From Deltaproteobacteria bacterium (lineage in GTDB: Bacteria; Desulfobacterota; Desulfuromonadia; Desulfuromonadales; BM103), in NCBI GenBank assembly GCA_005774545.1, contig VAUL01000025.1, forward strand, positions 1 through 41,361: DNA of 41,361 nucleotides, read 5' to 3'. The position numbers were made by a program, and so were the translations under genes. Below, piece after piece: positions 33,148 to 41,039 of this stretch. The notes under the pieces were generated by a model. It did not search any database, was not told the origin of the DNA, and was given only the letters and a program-made list of their open reading frames with translations. Positions within the stretch are counted from its first letter, which is position 1. Every line of letters begins with the position of its first letter.

Positions 33148-33810
33148 ATGTGCGCTGCGACGGAAGAGCATGTCGGCATCATCGGCGGGAGCAGGACGCA
33201 TAACGAACTGTTGGCTGCGTTTCTTGCCGAGGCGACGGGGCTGTCTTGCCGGTGCGAAGCTTCGTTGGCCGCCTTCCGGACGACCGGCCGGTTGCCCGAC
33301 CGCGGTTCCCCGGTACTGCTCCTGCTTGACTGTCTCAACCTGTCACATGATGCGGTGCTGAAAGTGGTGGCCGAGGAGCTGCGCCAGGCTGCCGCCAACG
33401 AGTCTCTGGCGCTGTTCAACCTGGCTCCGGCACTGACGATCGAACAGGACGCCCTGCGCCTGGGAGTCAAGGGCTTCTTTTACGAGGGAGATTCTCCCGG
33501 GTCGATCGCCCACGGCATCCAGTCCATCCTGCAGGGCGATTACTGGGTCTCCCGCAAGATCCTGGTCGATTGCTTGCTGCACGACACCCCGGAAGGCCAT
33601 GCGGTCGTGTGCCGCGAGCCGTCCCTGAGCCGCCGCGAAAACCAGGTGCTGGCCCTGCTGGTTGAAGGTCTGTCGAACAAGGCGATCGCCGACCGGTTGT
33701 GCATCAGCCTCCCCACGGTCAAGACCCACGTCAGCAAGATTTTCAGGAAGATTCACCTCTCCAGCCGCCTCGAGGCCATTCGCCGGGCCGACCGCCACCC
33801 TGGGCCTTAA
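33148..33810 (+). CDS. LuxR-family regulator with degenerate receiver (CsgD-like)
   Basis: 220 residues. The C-terminal HTH (about 152-212) is a clear LuxR/FixJ type: LSRRENQVLALLVEGLSNKA, then IADRLCISLPTVKTHVSKIF. The N-terminal half has receiver-like strands but lacks the acidic pair (GIIGGSRTHNE in place of an Asp-Asp pocket). A lone Asp61 stands near the acceptor position. It is therefore probably not controlled by normal phosphorylation, as for CsgD-type regulators of extracellular matrix. The large secreted PKD protein lies next to it, convergent, and is a plausible target. Confidence 0.88.
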   Translation: MCAATEEHVGIIGGSRTHNELLAAFLAEATGLSCRCEASLAAFRTTGRLPDRGSPVLLLLDCLNLSHDAVLKVVAEELRQAAANESLALFNLAPALTIEQDALRLGVKGFFYEGDSPGSIAHGIQSILQGDYWVSRKILVDCLLHDTPEGHAVVCREPSLSRRENQVLALLVEGLSNKAIADRLCISLPTVKTHVSKIFRKIHLSSRLEAIRRADRHPGP

Positions 33811-33870
33811 CTTTGCGCCATACCGGATAAACCGGCGCCCGCCCCGGGAGGCAACGAGGCGGGCGGAAGA

Positions 33871-33900
33871 GGCGCGACCCGTGTGGAACCGGGCCGCGCC
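33871..33900 (-). terminator. possible terminator of the PKD-protein gene
   Basis: An 11-bp stem on the minus strand (33900-33890 with 33881-33871, one G-U pair), 8-nt loop. The following bases TCTTCC are only weakly T-rich. The stem is better paired on the minus than on the plus strand. Confidence 0.4.
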
Positions 33901-33920
33901 ACGCGGCAAAATACTGCCTG

Positions 33921-36653
33921 CTACTTGGTTTTGATCACGATGCTGCCGCCCCCGATCGGCTGATCGAAACCGTTGTCGTAAATGTCGGTTTCGACGCCGT
34001 CGATTTCCTGCCAGATGCGGATGCGGAATTTGTCCGGAACACCATCCCTGGCCCAGAGCATGAACCGGTAGCTGCCGGTGCCGTTGATGGTGCCGACACC
34101 TTTGTACTGGACTCCTGTACCGCCGCCGGTGACCACCATCCAGTCGTAGCTGGCGCTATGGAAGTTGAGGCCGGCGGTCTGGAAGTTGAACTCGGTCTGG
34201 CCGGTCGGTTTCGTGGCCCCCTTCTGGTATTTCGAGACGAAGCCGAAGTTGGCCTTGCCCGTGAGGGACGGGTCGGCCCGGTAGGCGCCGGCCGGCGAGT
34301 CGATCCAGCCGCCGCCGGTGACGAAACCGGCGCTCGGGTCGTAGGCGACGACCGTGGTGGTCGCGGAGCCGGTGGCTCCGTCGTCGTCGGTCACCGTCAC
34401 GGTGACGGTGTAGATGCCGGGCAGCGCGTAATCGGTGTGGGCGCTGTCGGACGAGGACGTGTTGGCTGTGCCGCTGCCGCCGGTTTCGCTGACGGCCGAG
34501 GGGTGCGGGTCGCCGCCGTCGCCGAAGTTGCATTTCGAGACGAGGTGGGTATCCGGGGTGCCGGCATCGGTGAACGTCGCCGAAACGCTGAAGGTGGTAT
34601 TGACCGGCACCACGTACTGGCTGACGGTGGGCGTGGACACCACCGGGGCGACGTTTTCGATTTCGATCTCCGCCGTGCCGACGCCGCAGGCCCCGTGCTC
34701 GTCGCAGACCTGCAGATGGACATACAGTTCGTCCGGGCCGTCCATGCCGGCCGCGGAAAATACCGGCGTCGCCCCCGGAACCTCAAAGATGCCGTCGCCG
34801 TCGAAGTCCCAGGCAAAGGATGCCAGGGCGTCGCCGTCCGGGTCGCTCGAGAGCGTGCCGTCAAGGGTGATCGCCCCGCCTTCGGCGACCGCATACTTTT
34901 CATTCGGATAGAGCTTGCCGGGGTGGGCAAAGGGCGGCCGGTTGGGGGAGAAGACCGCGGTGTCGCTGGCGATGCAGTCGATCCCCGGCCAGTGGAAGAT
35001 GGCGGTGAAGGTGATGGCTACCGCGTCCGTCGCGCCGGGCGGAGCCGTTACCGTGACGACGTGATTGACATCGATCGTCGCCGACCAGCCGGGGGGAACC
35101 GCGCTGACGTTCCATTCGAGATCCTCGCAGTCGCAACTCTGGAAATCGTCGAGGTCGAAGGAAGAGAAGGGCGTAACCTGGTCGGGGATTCCCGCGACCC
35201 GGGGGAGCGAGTAGACCGTGCCGCCGGCACTGTCTTCGGCCTGTGTCGAGATACCGCTGCCGGAAACCGCCAGCACCGCCTTCCAGGTGTGATCGCCGAG
35301 CGTTTCCGGAGCGATGGTGTAGGTCCGGCTGGCCGTCCCCTTGAAGTCGGTGAGCGTCACCGTGTCGAACAGCACGCCGTCGCGATAGACGTTCAGCGTC
35401 CCGCTGGCGGTGAAGCGCTCCACGCTGTAGTCGATATCGACCTCGTAACCGGTCAGGTCGCAGGCGTAGCCGGGGACGGTGATGTCCACCGAAACCGGGA
35501 AGACCGATGCCTGGAGGATGACGATGTCCCAGGGGGTTGCCAGGTAAGGTCCCCAGTTGAAATAGCCGCTCCAGTAGCCCAGCCCAGGAGTCGGATGGCT
35601 CTGGGTGAGAACCAGAAATTCGGCGTAGTCGCCCCACCAGTCGCCCGCAGGGGTGTCGGGGGTGGCCGCGGCATTGGCGACGGTTGGTACCTGGAGCAGT
35701 TCCAACCCCTTGAAGACCGAGAACATCGCGTAGGGATGCCCCCGGTTGCCGTCCCAGAAGTTCAGCGGGTCGTTCCAGTGGGCATTGATGTAGTTGAGGG
35801 CGGCCTTCACCCGCGGGCTCTCCCTGGTGTCGCCGAGGAAGTAGAACTCCACCAGCAGGCCGCCGGTCTTGGCGATGTTGACCATCGTGAACGGGGTGTC
35901 GTAGCCGGAGCCGCCGTCGTTCGGGTTCTGGATATAGCCGACCCAGTATTCCATCTCGCTTTTGACGAACGCCGGAGCGGAGATGCCCCACTGGCTCGCG
36001 GCGATGAGGCCGAGGACCGGCCACTGGGCGACGGAATTGTCCCCGTAATCCCAGCCGTTGTCATAGTACCAGTAGCGCCAGCCGCCGCGCCCCGGCCCGG
36101 CATCGATCTGCGCCCAGGCGAGGAAGTCGACCAGGTCTTCCATGACCTGGCGATAGGTCATGCCGCTGCACGGGCCGGTGGCGACGACCCGGTCGGGGGT
36201 GTTGCTCGCGGCGATGGCCTGCATCACCAGGCCGGTTTCGTACATGAGTGTATACTGACTGAAGAAAACCCCCAGACCGTTGCCGTTGGTGTCGGGATCG
36301 TCGTTGCGGCCGGGATCGCCGTAGGTCTGGTGACCGATCGGAATCTTGTTGGCAAAGTAGAAGATGTAGTCGAGTCCCTTTTCGACGTTGACGGAGTAGG
36401 GGCTGCCTCCGCCGGGGAAGTTCCCCTCGTTTTCAAAGGCGAGAACCGCCATGGCGGTTTCCGCGAGCGGATAAGAGTAGAAATAGCCTCCCGAGACGGG
36501 ATCCTGCTGGGTGGCCTGCCAGGCCAGAGCGCTCTGGATGGCGGCATCGATCTGCGCCTGGGTCGCGGCGCCGGCTTCGCTGCCGGGGCCGCCCAGAACG
36601 GCCAACAGCGCCAGCGCCTTGACCAGGCGGAACCAATATCGGCGGATGTTCAT
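33921..36653 (-). CDS. large secreted toroid-Ig-PKD protein with C-terminal sorting-like domain
   Basis: 910 residues from ATG 36653 (AAAGGAG upstream). Signal peptide about 1-30. Residues 31-385 resemble alpha/alpha-toroid (prenyltransferase/terpene-cyclase-like) repeats, rich in Trp, Tyr and Gly (GGWRYWYYDNGWDYGDNSVAQW at 190-211, shown in part). Ig-like regions follow at about 388-485 and 486-570, then PKD domains at 572-668 (SSDPDGD, WDFDGDG) and 669-771 (GDGG, TVTVTDDDGA). The end (776-910: TGGGWIDSPAGAY, GKANFGFVSKY, PTGQTEF) matches the post-COAP-1 type domain as I recall it. An extracellular binding or matrix role is likely; catalysis is not evident. Confidence 0.87.
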   Translation of the reverse strand: MNIRRYWFRLVKALALLAVLGGPGSEAGAATQAQIDAAIQSALAWQATQQDPVSGGYFYSYPLAETAMAVLAFENEGNFPGGGSPYSVNVEKGLDYIFYFANKIPIGHQTYGDPGRNDDPDTNGNGLGVFFSQYTLMYETGLVMQAIAASNTPDRVVATGPCSGMTYRQVMEDLVDFLAWAQIDAGPGRGGWRYWYYDNGWDYGDNSVAQWPVLGLIAASQWGISAPAFVKSEMEYWVGYIQNPNDGGSGYDTPFTMVNIAKTGGLLVEFYFLGDTRESPRVKAALNYINAHWNDPLNFWDGNRGHPYAMFSVFKGLELLQVPTVANAAATPDTPAGDWWGDYAEFLVLTQSHPTPGLGYWSGYFNWGPYLATPWDIVILQASVFPVSVDITVPGYACDLTGYEVDIDYSVERFTASGTLNVYRDGVLFDTVTLTDFKGTASRTYTIAPETLGDHTWKAVLAVSGSGISTQAEDSAGGTVYSLPRVAGIPDQVTPFSSFDLDDFQSCDCEDLEWNVSAVPPGWSATIDVNHVVTVTAPPGATDAVAITFTAIFHWPGIDCIASDTAVFSPNRPPFAHPGKLYPNEKYAVAEGGAITLDGTLSSDPDGDALASFAWDFDGDGIFEVPGATPVFSAAGMDGPDELYVHLQVCDEHGACGVGTAEIEIENVAPVVSTPTVSQYVVPVNTTFSVSATFTDAGTPDTHLVSKCNFGDGGDPHPSAVSETGGSGTANTSSSDSAHTDYALPGIYTVTVTVTDDDGATGSATTTVVAYDPSAGFVTGGGWIDSPAGAYRADPSLTGKANFGFVSKYQKGATKPTGQTEFNFQTAGLNFHSASYDWMVVTGGGTGVQYKGVGTINGTGSYRFMLWARDGVPDKFRIRIWQEIDGVETDIYDNGFDQPIGGGSIVIKTK

Positions 36654-36666
36654 TGTTGATCTCCTT

Positions 36667-36786
36667 TTATGCGTGCCGGTAGCATGGCAGGAGAGCGGAG
36701 TCCTCCGGCGGGCCGGCCGTCCGGAGCGCCGGGTCGTTTCCCCTGTCGCGGACATTCTGGCGGGCTGCTTGCTTCAAGGTCTTCAT
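36667..36786 (-). CDS. possible 39-residue upstream ORF
   Basis: ATG 36786, with AGGAGG 12 nt upstream, encodes a basic peptide beginning MKTLKQAARQNVRDRG and ending CYRHA. Its TAA overlaps the Shine-Dalgarno of the large secreted-protein gene, 13 nt before that ATG. The position fits a leader peptide whose translation opens or blocks the next ribosome site. Codon use cannot decide; it may be chance. Confidence 0.3.
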   Translation of the reverse strand: MKTLKQAARQNVRDRGNDPALRTAGPPEDSALLPCYRHA

Positions 36787-37085
36787 CGGGCGGCATCACC
36801 TCCTGGTCTCTGCGGTTGTCACGTCTGGCGGGAATTGTCCCGCCGAAGCTTTTTTTGAGTGAGAAAGAAACAACTCTCGACCGGGTTTGCTTCTCCCGAT
36901 GCCTGAAAATTAACGCTGGATAATGTTTGGGCAATCGGTCGCCGGGATGATTGTCGGGGTTGATTTTGGATGGAGTCCGAACGGGTGGTCGATGCCGTCG
37001 AAAGCGCGGCGCGCTGCTGCCCTGTTTTGTCGCCCGCCGGCGCGGATTCGACCGCGGCCGGCGCCGAAGGCGCAGCGACGGCGGC

Positions 37086-37114
37086 CTGACCGTCTGGCAT
37101 GGATCGTGTAAAAT
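37086..37114 (+). promoter_or_regulatory. promoter of the small secreted protein gene
   Basis: CTGACC (37086-37091), 17-bp spacer, TAAAAT (37109-37114), about 60 nt before the ATG. Confidence 0.55.
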
Positions 37115-37179
37115 GGAAGGAATCGGAAGGAGCGCTGCCGCAACGCGCCCGTATTGCCCTTAATCAAGGAGGAACCGTC

Positions 37180-37659
37180 ATGTTTTTACGGAAGTTGTGG
37201 ATGGCCCTGGTCATGGTGGTGTTCGCCAGCAGTCTGGCGTATGCCGATCTCGATGCGTACCTGAAGGAACTCGATATCCACGCCCGTGCCGATTTCGGCG
37301 ATTTCAGGGCCCAGGTCGAGGCGCACTTCGGTGTCCCCGCCCCGGATCTCGACCTGGTTTTCAAAGGGGTGTTCGACCCGGCCGACGCCGTCATCTGCCT
37401 GTGGCTCGGGCAGCAGAGCCGTCAGCCCTACGATGTGGTGATGCGGGAGTACCGGGCCAACAAGGGGAAGGGCTGGGGGGTGGTGGCGCAGCGCCTCGGC
37501 ATCAAGCCGGGATCCGCCCAGTTCAAGGCGCTCAAGGCCGGCGACCTGGGATGGTCGCCCCGCGCCCACGGCGGCGGTTCAGCCCCGGGCGGCGGCAAGG
37601 GCGACGGTCACGGCGGGCCTGGCGGTTCTTCCGGCAAGGGGCATGGCAAGAACAAGTGA
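37180..37659 (+). CDS. small secreted protein with Gly/His-rich tail
   Basis: 159 residues from ATG 37180, preceded by AAGGAGG. The signal peptide ends AYA (about 20-22). The mature domain (23-135) contains VICLWLGQQSRQPYDVVM and ANKGKGWGVVAQRLGIKPGS, a pattern I associate with unnamed secreted proteins of Geobacter-like bacteria. The last 25 residues are low-complexity Gly, His, Lys and Ser. Function unknown; the tail could bind metal or polymers. It has its own promoter and a very strong terminator, so it is monocistronic. Confidence 0.83.
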   Translation: MFLRKLWMALVMVVFASSLAYADLDAYLKELDIHARADFGDFRAQVEAHFGVPAPDLDLVFKGVFDPADAVICLWLGQQSRQPYDVVMREYRANKGKGWGVVAQRLGIKPGSAQFKALKAGDLGWSPRAHGGGSAPGGGKGDGHGGPGGSSGKGHGKNK

Positions 37660-37680
37660 TTCGCGCGAGAACTCCGCGCA

Positions 37681-37720
37681 ACACCGAAGGGCGGCCAGTC
37701 TGGTCGCCCTTCGGTGTTTT
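37681..37720 (+). terminator. rho-independent terminator of the small secreted protein gene
   Basis: Perfect 13-bp stem ACACCGAAGGGCG (37681-37693) / CGCCCTTCGGTGT (37705-37717), 11-nt loop, followed by TTT. Confidence 0.9.
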
Positions 37721-37840
37721 CCCGCGCCCGATTGACAGTGTCAGTCGCGGACCAGGCACAAACTGTTACACTGAAAACAAACGATATCTGCCGCGTTGGG
37801 GAGGGCCGCCCTGCCTGTGTCCGGAGGCCGGGAAACCGCC

Positions 37841-39607
37841 ATGACTTTGGAAATCTTTCTGGTGTTGGGACTGGTCGTCTCCGCGGTGATCCTGTTTGCC
37901 ACGGAGCGCATCCCGGTGGATTTGACGGCCATGATCCTGATGGCCACGATGCTGCTTTCCGGCCTGATTACCCCCGAAGAAGCCATTGGTGGCTTCAGCA
38001 ATCCGGCGACAGTTACCGTGGGGGCCATGTTTGTGCTTTCCGCCGGACTGTTCAGAACCGGGGCGGTGAATGTGGTGGTCAACCTCTTCTCCCGGTTAGC
38101 GCGTATCAGCTTCTTGGGGGTGCTGGTAGCCATCATGCTGACCATCGGCATCCTTTCCGCATTTATCAACAATACCGCAGCCGTTGCCATCTTTCTGCCG
38201 GTGGTACTGGCTGTTGCCAAGGATGCCGGGCTCCCCGCCGCCCGGCTGTTGATGCCCCTCTCCTTTGCCGCCATGTTCGGCGGCGTCTGTACCCTGATCG
38301 GCACCTCCACCAATATCCTGGTCTCGTCGATTGCTGAGAAGCACGGCCTGATGCCTTTCGGCATGTTCGAGATGAGCGGTCTCGGCCTGATTTTTTTTGC
38401 GGCCGGGAGCGCTTATATGCTGCTGATCGGAATATGGCTGATCCCTCGGCGTTCGCCACAAACGACCAGAAGCGATGTTTTTGGGGGTAACGATTATCTG
38501 ATTGAAATCATTCTGGGTCCGAGGGCCCGCTCGGTTGGGCACGTGCTGGCGGAATCGCCATTACTGCATGATCTGAATCTGCGCAGGGTCGAGGTGTTTC
38601 GGGATGGCGTCCGTCTCCATGAGTCTGCCGACACGTTGACGCTGCAGGAGGGGGATCTCCTCAAGGTCTGTTGCGATCTGGAGAATTTTCTGAAGCTCAG
38701 GGAACGGCGCGGGATCGCCCTGCGCCAGGAAAACAACGGCCCCTCCGAAAAAGAGCTGGCGTTGGTGGAAGCCGTCGTGGCGCCGCGCTCGACGCTAGAC
38801 GGCCGCAGTCTCCAGGAGGCCAGATTACGTTCCCGCTACGGGCTGACCGCTCTGGCGATCCGCCATCGCGGGGAGGTCATGCGTGAGCATCTGGAGTCGA
38901 TGCGCCTGCGCGCCGGCGATGTCCTGTTGGTCGAAGTCGACAGCGATCAACTCGAAGCTCTCCGCGAAGACCGGACTTTCGTGCTCGTTTCGGAAGTGCC
39001 CCGACCGGTGTTCAGAAAGAGCCGGATGCTGATTTCGGTGGCGATCGTGACCGGCGTTGTTGTGGCGGCGGCCAGCGGGCTCGTGCCGGTCGTGGCCGGT
39101 GTCATCATCGGCTGCATCCTGATGATCCTGGGACGCTGTCTGACTCTCGAGGAGGCGTACGCGGCGATTAACTGGAAGGTGATCTTCCTGCTGGCCGGGG
39201 TGCTCACTCTCGGGACCGCTCTGGAAACCAGCGGCGCCGCGCATCTGCTGGGTGAGGTGCTGGTGAAAACGGCAGGGGACTTCGGGCCTGTCGTGCTCTT
39301 GTCCGCTCTTTACCTGGTCACCTCGTTGCTGACCGAGATGATGTCCAACAATGCCACCGCAGCCTTGCTGGCCCCGGTTGCGATCGCCACCGCCGAAATG
39401 ATGGGAGTCGATTCCAGGCCGCTGCTGATGGCGATCACCTTTGCTGCCTCGGCGAGTTTCATGACCCCGGTCGGCTATCAGACCAATACCCTGATTTATG
39501 GTCCCGGCCAGTTTCGCTATGCGGATTTCCTGCGTGTCGGCACCCCGCTCAATCTCCTGTTCTGGATGTTGGCGACAATCCTGATCCCGCGTTTCTGGCC
39601 ATTTTGA
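37841..39607 (+). CDS. SLC13-type permease with two TrkA-C domains
   Basis: 588 residues from ATG 37841. Membrane helices occupy about 1-195 and 395-588, and the middle soluble part (about 205-385) contains two RCK-C/TrkA-C-like domains (for example EGDLLKVCC and AGDVLLVEV). The ion-transporter signatures SAFINNTAAVAIFLP, IGTSTNILVSS, and near the end MSNNATAALLAP and MTPVGYQTNTLIYGPG mark the DASS/SLC13 superfamily, which moves carboxylates, sulfate or similar anions with Na+. The regulatory domains suggest control by a ligand. MscS follows 13 nt later, so anion uptake and osmotic relief may be linked. Confidence 0.93.
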   Translation: MTLEIFLVLGLVVSAVILFATERIPVDLTAMILMATMLLSGLITPEEAIGGFSNPATVTVGAMFVLSAGLFRTGAVNVVVNLFSRLARISFLGVLVAIMLTIGILSAFINNTAAVAIFLPVVLAVAKDAGLPAARLLMPLSFAAMFGGVCTLIGTSTNILVSSIAEKHGLMPFGMFEMSGLGLIFFAAGSAYMLLIGIWLIPRRSPQTTRSDVFGGNDYLIEIILGPRARSVGHVLAESPLLHDLNLRRVEVFRDGVRLHESADTLTLQEGDLLKVCCDLENFLKLRERRGIALRQENNGPSEKELALVEAVVAPRSTLDGRSLQEARLRSRYGLTALAIRHRGEVMREHLESMRLRAGDVLLVEVDSDQLEALREDRTFVLVSEVPRPVFRKSRMLISVAIVTGVVVAAASGLVPVVAGVIIGCILMILGRCLTLEEAYAAINWKVIFLLAGVLTLGTALETSGAAHLLGEVLVKTAGDFGPVVLLSALYLVTSLLTEMMSNNATAALLAPVAIATAEMMGVDSRPLLMAITFAASASFMTPVGYQTNTLIYGPGQFRYADFLRVGTPLNLLFWMLATILIPRFWPF

Positions 39608-39620
39608 AAGAAGGGGGTGG

Positions 39621-40511
39621 ATGAAAATGCTGCAGCGGATGCTCGACCCCGTCAGGGAATTCCTGAATATTCCCCTGTTGGATCTTGGCCGGACGCCCAT
39701 AACGCTGGGGATTCTTTTGCACCTGGTGATCCTGGTGCTTCTGCTTTTTCTCGGCAGTGGGATACTGCGGAACTGGGTGGTCGACAGATTGTTGACCCGG
39801 ACCCATATGGAGGCGGGAGCGCGCCAGGCGACCGGCACTATTCTGCGCTACAGTGTCATCGCCGTCGGCTTCATCGTCATTCTGCAGACTGCGGGGATCG
39901 ATCTTACCGCCGTCAACGTCCTGGCGGGTGCTGTTGGCATCGGTGTCGGCTTCGGGTTGCAGAACATCGTCAACAACTTTATCAGCGGGCTTATCATTCT
40001 GTTCGAGCGACCCATCAAGGTTGGAGATCGCATCGAGGTTGGCGACGTCGAGGGGGATGTCGTGAATATCGGCGGCCGGAGCACGACCGTTGTGACCAAC
40101 GACAACATCACTATTATTGTGCCGAATGCGAAATTCGTCACCGAAAACGTGGTTAACTGGAGTCATAACGACCGCAAGGTACGTTTCCGCGTGCCAGTTT
40201 GCGTAGCCCACGGCAGCGAGGTGCAACAGGTGGAGCGACTGTTGCTCGAAGCGGCGGCCGAATGCCCCGACGTGCTCGTTGATCCGCCACCCGCCGTGCG
40301 ACTCATGGCTTTCGGCGATAGTGGCCTCGAGTTTGAATTGCGGGTATGGAGTACCACCCTGATCCATCGCCGGGGAATGCTCGTCAGTGCCGTCAACGTG
40401 GCGATCTATCGAAAGTTCGGTGAATACGGCATTGAAATTCCCTCTCCTCGTCGAGATCTGCGAATTCTCAATGGTGGATCGAAGGTAACGCAGGACGGCG
40501 GCGATGGTTGA
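39621..40511 (+). CDS. MscS-family mechanosensitive channel
   Basis: 296 residues with AAGGGGG before the ATG. Hydrophobic helices lie near 28-48 and 74-92. The pore helix and beta-domain entry form the family signature: AGAVGIGVGFGLQNIVNNF, then ISGLIILFERPIKVGD (about 102-136). The C-terminal alpha/beta vestibule follows. It would open under membrane tension to release solutes on hypo-osmotic shock. The Gly/Ala-rich pore helix is intact. It is 13 nt after the SLC13 gene and likely co-transcribed. Confidence 0.95.
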   Translation: MKMLQRMLDPVREFLNIPLLDLGRTPITLGILLHLVILVLLLFLGSGILRNWVVDRLLTRTHMEAGARQATGTILRYSVIAVGFIVILQTAGIDLTAVNVLAGAVGIGVGFGLQNIVNNFISGLIILFERPIKVGDRIEVGDVEGDVVNIGGRSTTVVTNDNITIIVPNAKFVTENVVNWSHNDRKVRFRVPVCVAHGSEVQQVERLLLEAAAECPDVLVDPPPAVRLMAFGDSGLEFELRVWSTTLIHRRGMLVSAVNVAIYRKFGEYGIEIPSPRRDLRILNGGSKVTQDGGDG

Positions 40512-40541
40512 CGTGGGGCAGGTGGCCGCTGGTCGGGAGCC

Positions 40542-41012
40542 CTACCGGTCTTTTCGGGAAGAAGGGATCAGTACCAGGTCGAACACCGCCTCGCCCGCAC
40601 CGGGCTGCAGGTAGTGCTGGGTGATCAGTTCCTGGAAACCGGGGGCGTTGACGATCAGGTGGATGTGCGGCGGCCGGCTGCCATACGGCCCGGGGACGTG
40701 GCTGGCGAAGTGATAGCGGCCGTCGGGGCGGGCGAAGGTGGTGGCCCGCCACGGGTCGCCGTAGAGGCCGTCGGGGCCGGCCATCCAGATTTCGATGCGG
40801 GCGCCTCCGACCGGCCGGCAGTCCGCCGCCGACTTGACCTCGCCCATCAGCAGGTAGCCGCTGCCGATGCGGCTGCGCACCGGGGCGTCGGGGCGGTAGA
40901 AAGGGCCGTCGGCATCCGGCGGCGTAGGGGTGCAACGATACGCGCCGGCGCTGCCGCCGGCGGAAAGCAGGGTCGTTGCCAGGAGGGCCATCATGGCGAG
41001 CAGGTTCTTCAT
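40542..41012 (-). CDS. secreted intradiol-dioxygenase-like protein
   Basis: 156 residues with a signal peptide ending near Ala24, so exported. It matches the catalytic half of intradiol ring-cleavage dioxygenases (protocatechuate 3,4-dioxygenase type). All four Fe(III) ligands can be placed: Tyr84 (IWMAGPDGLY), Tyr110 (PGPY), His116 and His118 (PPHIH). The loop between Tyr110 and His116 is several residues shorter than in classical enzymes, and the protein is short. Substrate is unknown; an oxygen-dependent catechol oxidation outside the cytosol is predicted. The -10 element ends 6 nt before the ATG, so the mRNA seems leaderless. Confidence 0.85.
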   Translation of the reverse strand: MKNLLAMMALLATTLLSAGGSAGAYRCTPTPPDADGPFYRPDAPVRSRIGSGYLLMGEVKSAADCRPVGGARIEIWMAGPDGLYGDPWRATTFARPDGRYHFASHVPGPYGSRPPHIHLIVNAPGFQELITQHYLQPGAGEAVFDLVLIPSSRKDR

Positions 41013-41018
41013 GCCGCC

Positions 41019-41027
41019 ATTATAACA
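41019..41027 (-). promoter_or_regulatory. extended -10 promoter of the dioxygenase-like gene
   Basis: Minus strand TGTTATAAT, a perfect extended -10 (TGnTATAAT). The predicted first transcribed base is the A of the ATG at 41012. No -35 or ribosome site is visible. Confidence 0.6.
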
Positions 41028-41039
41028 GGTTTCGTCCCG

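Larger units (their letters stand above)
36654..37179. other. 526-nt intergenic region between divergent secreted-protein genes
   Basis: It holds, on the minus side, a possible 39-codon upstream ORF (36667-36786), a perfect hairpin GGCGGGA-ATTG-TCCCGCC (36829-36846) beside a run of seven T, and an AT-rich patch near 36905-36925 that may be the PKD-gene promoter. On the plus side it holds the promoter at 37086-37114. The stretch 36950-37085 is GC-rich and shows nothing clear. Confidence 0.55.

Noticed and set aside
34158-36659. 833-residue plus-strand open frame
   Set aside because: Shadow of the secreted PKD protein; no ribosome site or recognisable domain.
36829-36853. Hairpin plus T run as a plus-strand terminator
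   Set aside because: Five bases separate stem and T tract, and no plus-strand gene ends here.
36881-36890. GCAAACC in the minus-strand leader, resembling the c-di-GMP-I riboswitch core
   Set aside because: The second conserved block (GACGCAAAGC-like) and the helix layout of that riboswitch are absent.
37732-37742. TTGACA with TGACA-G-TGTCA palindrome before the SLC13 gene
   Set aside because: No -10 at a usable spacing; too short to call an operator.
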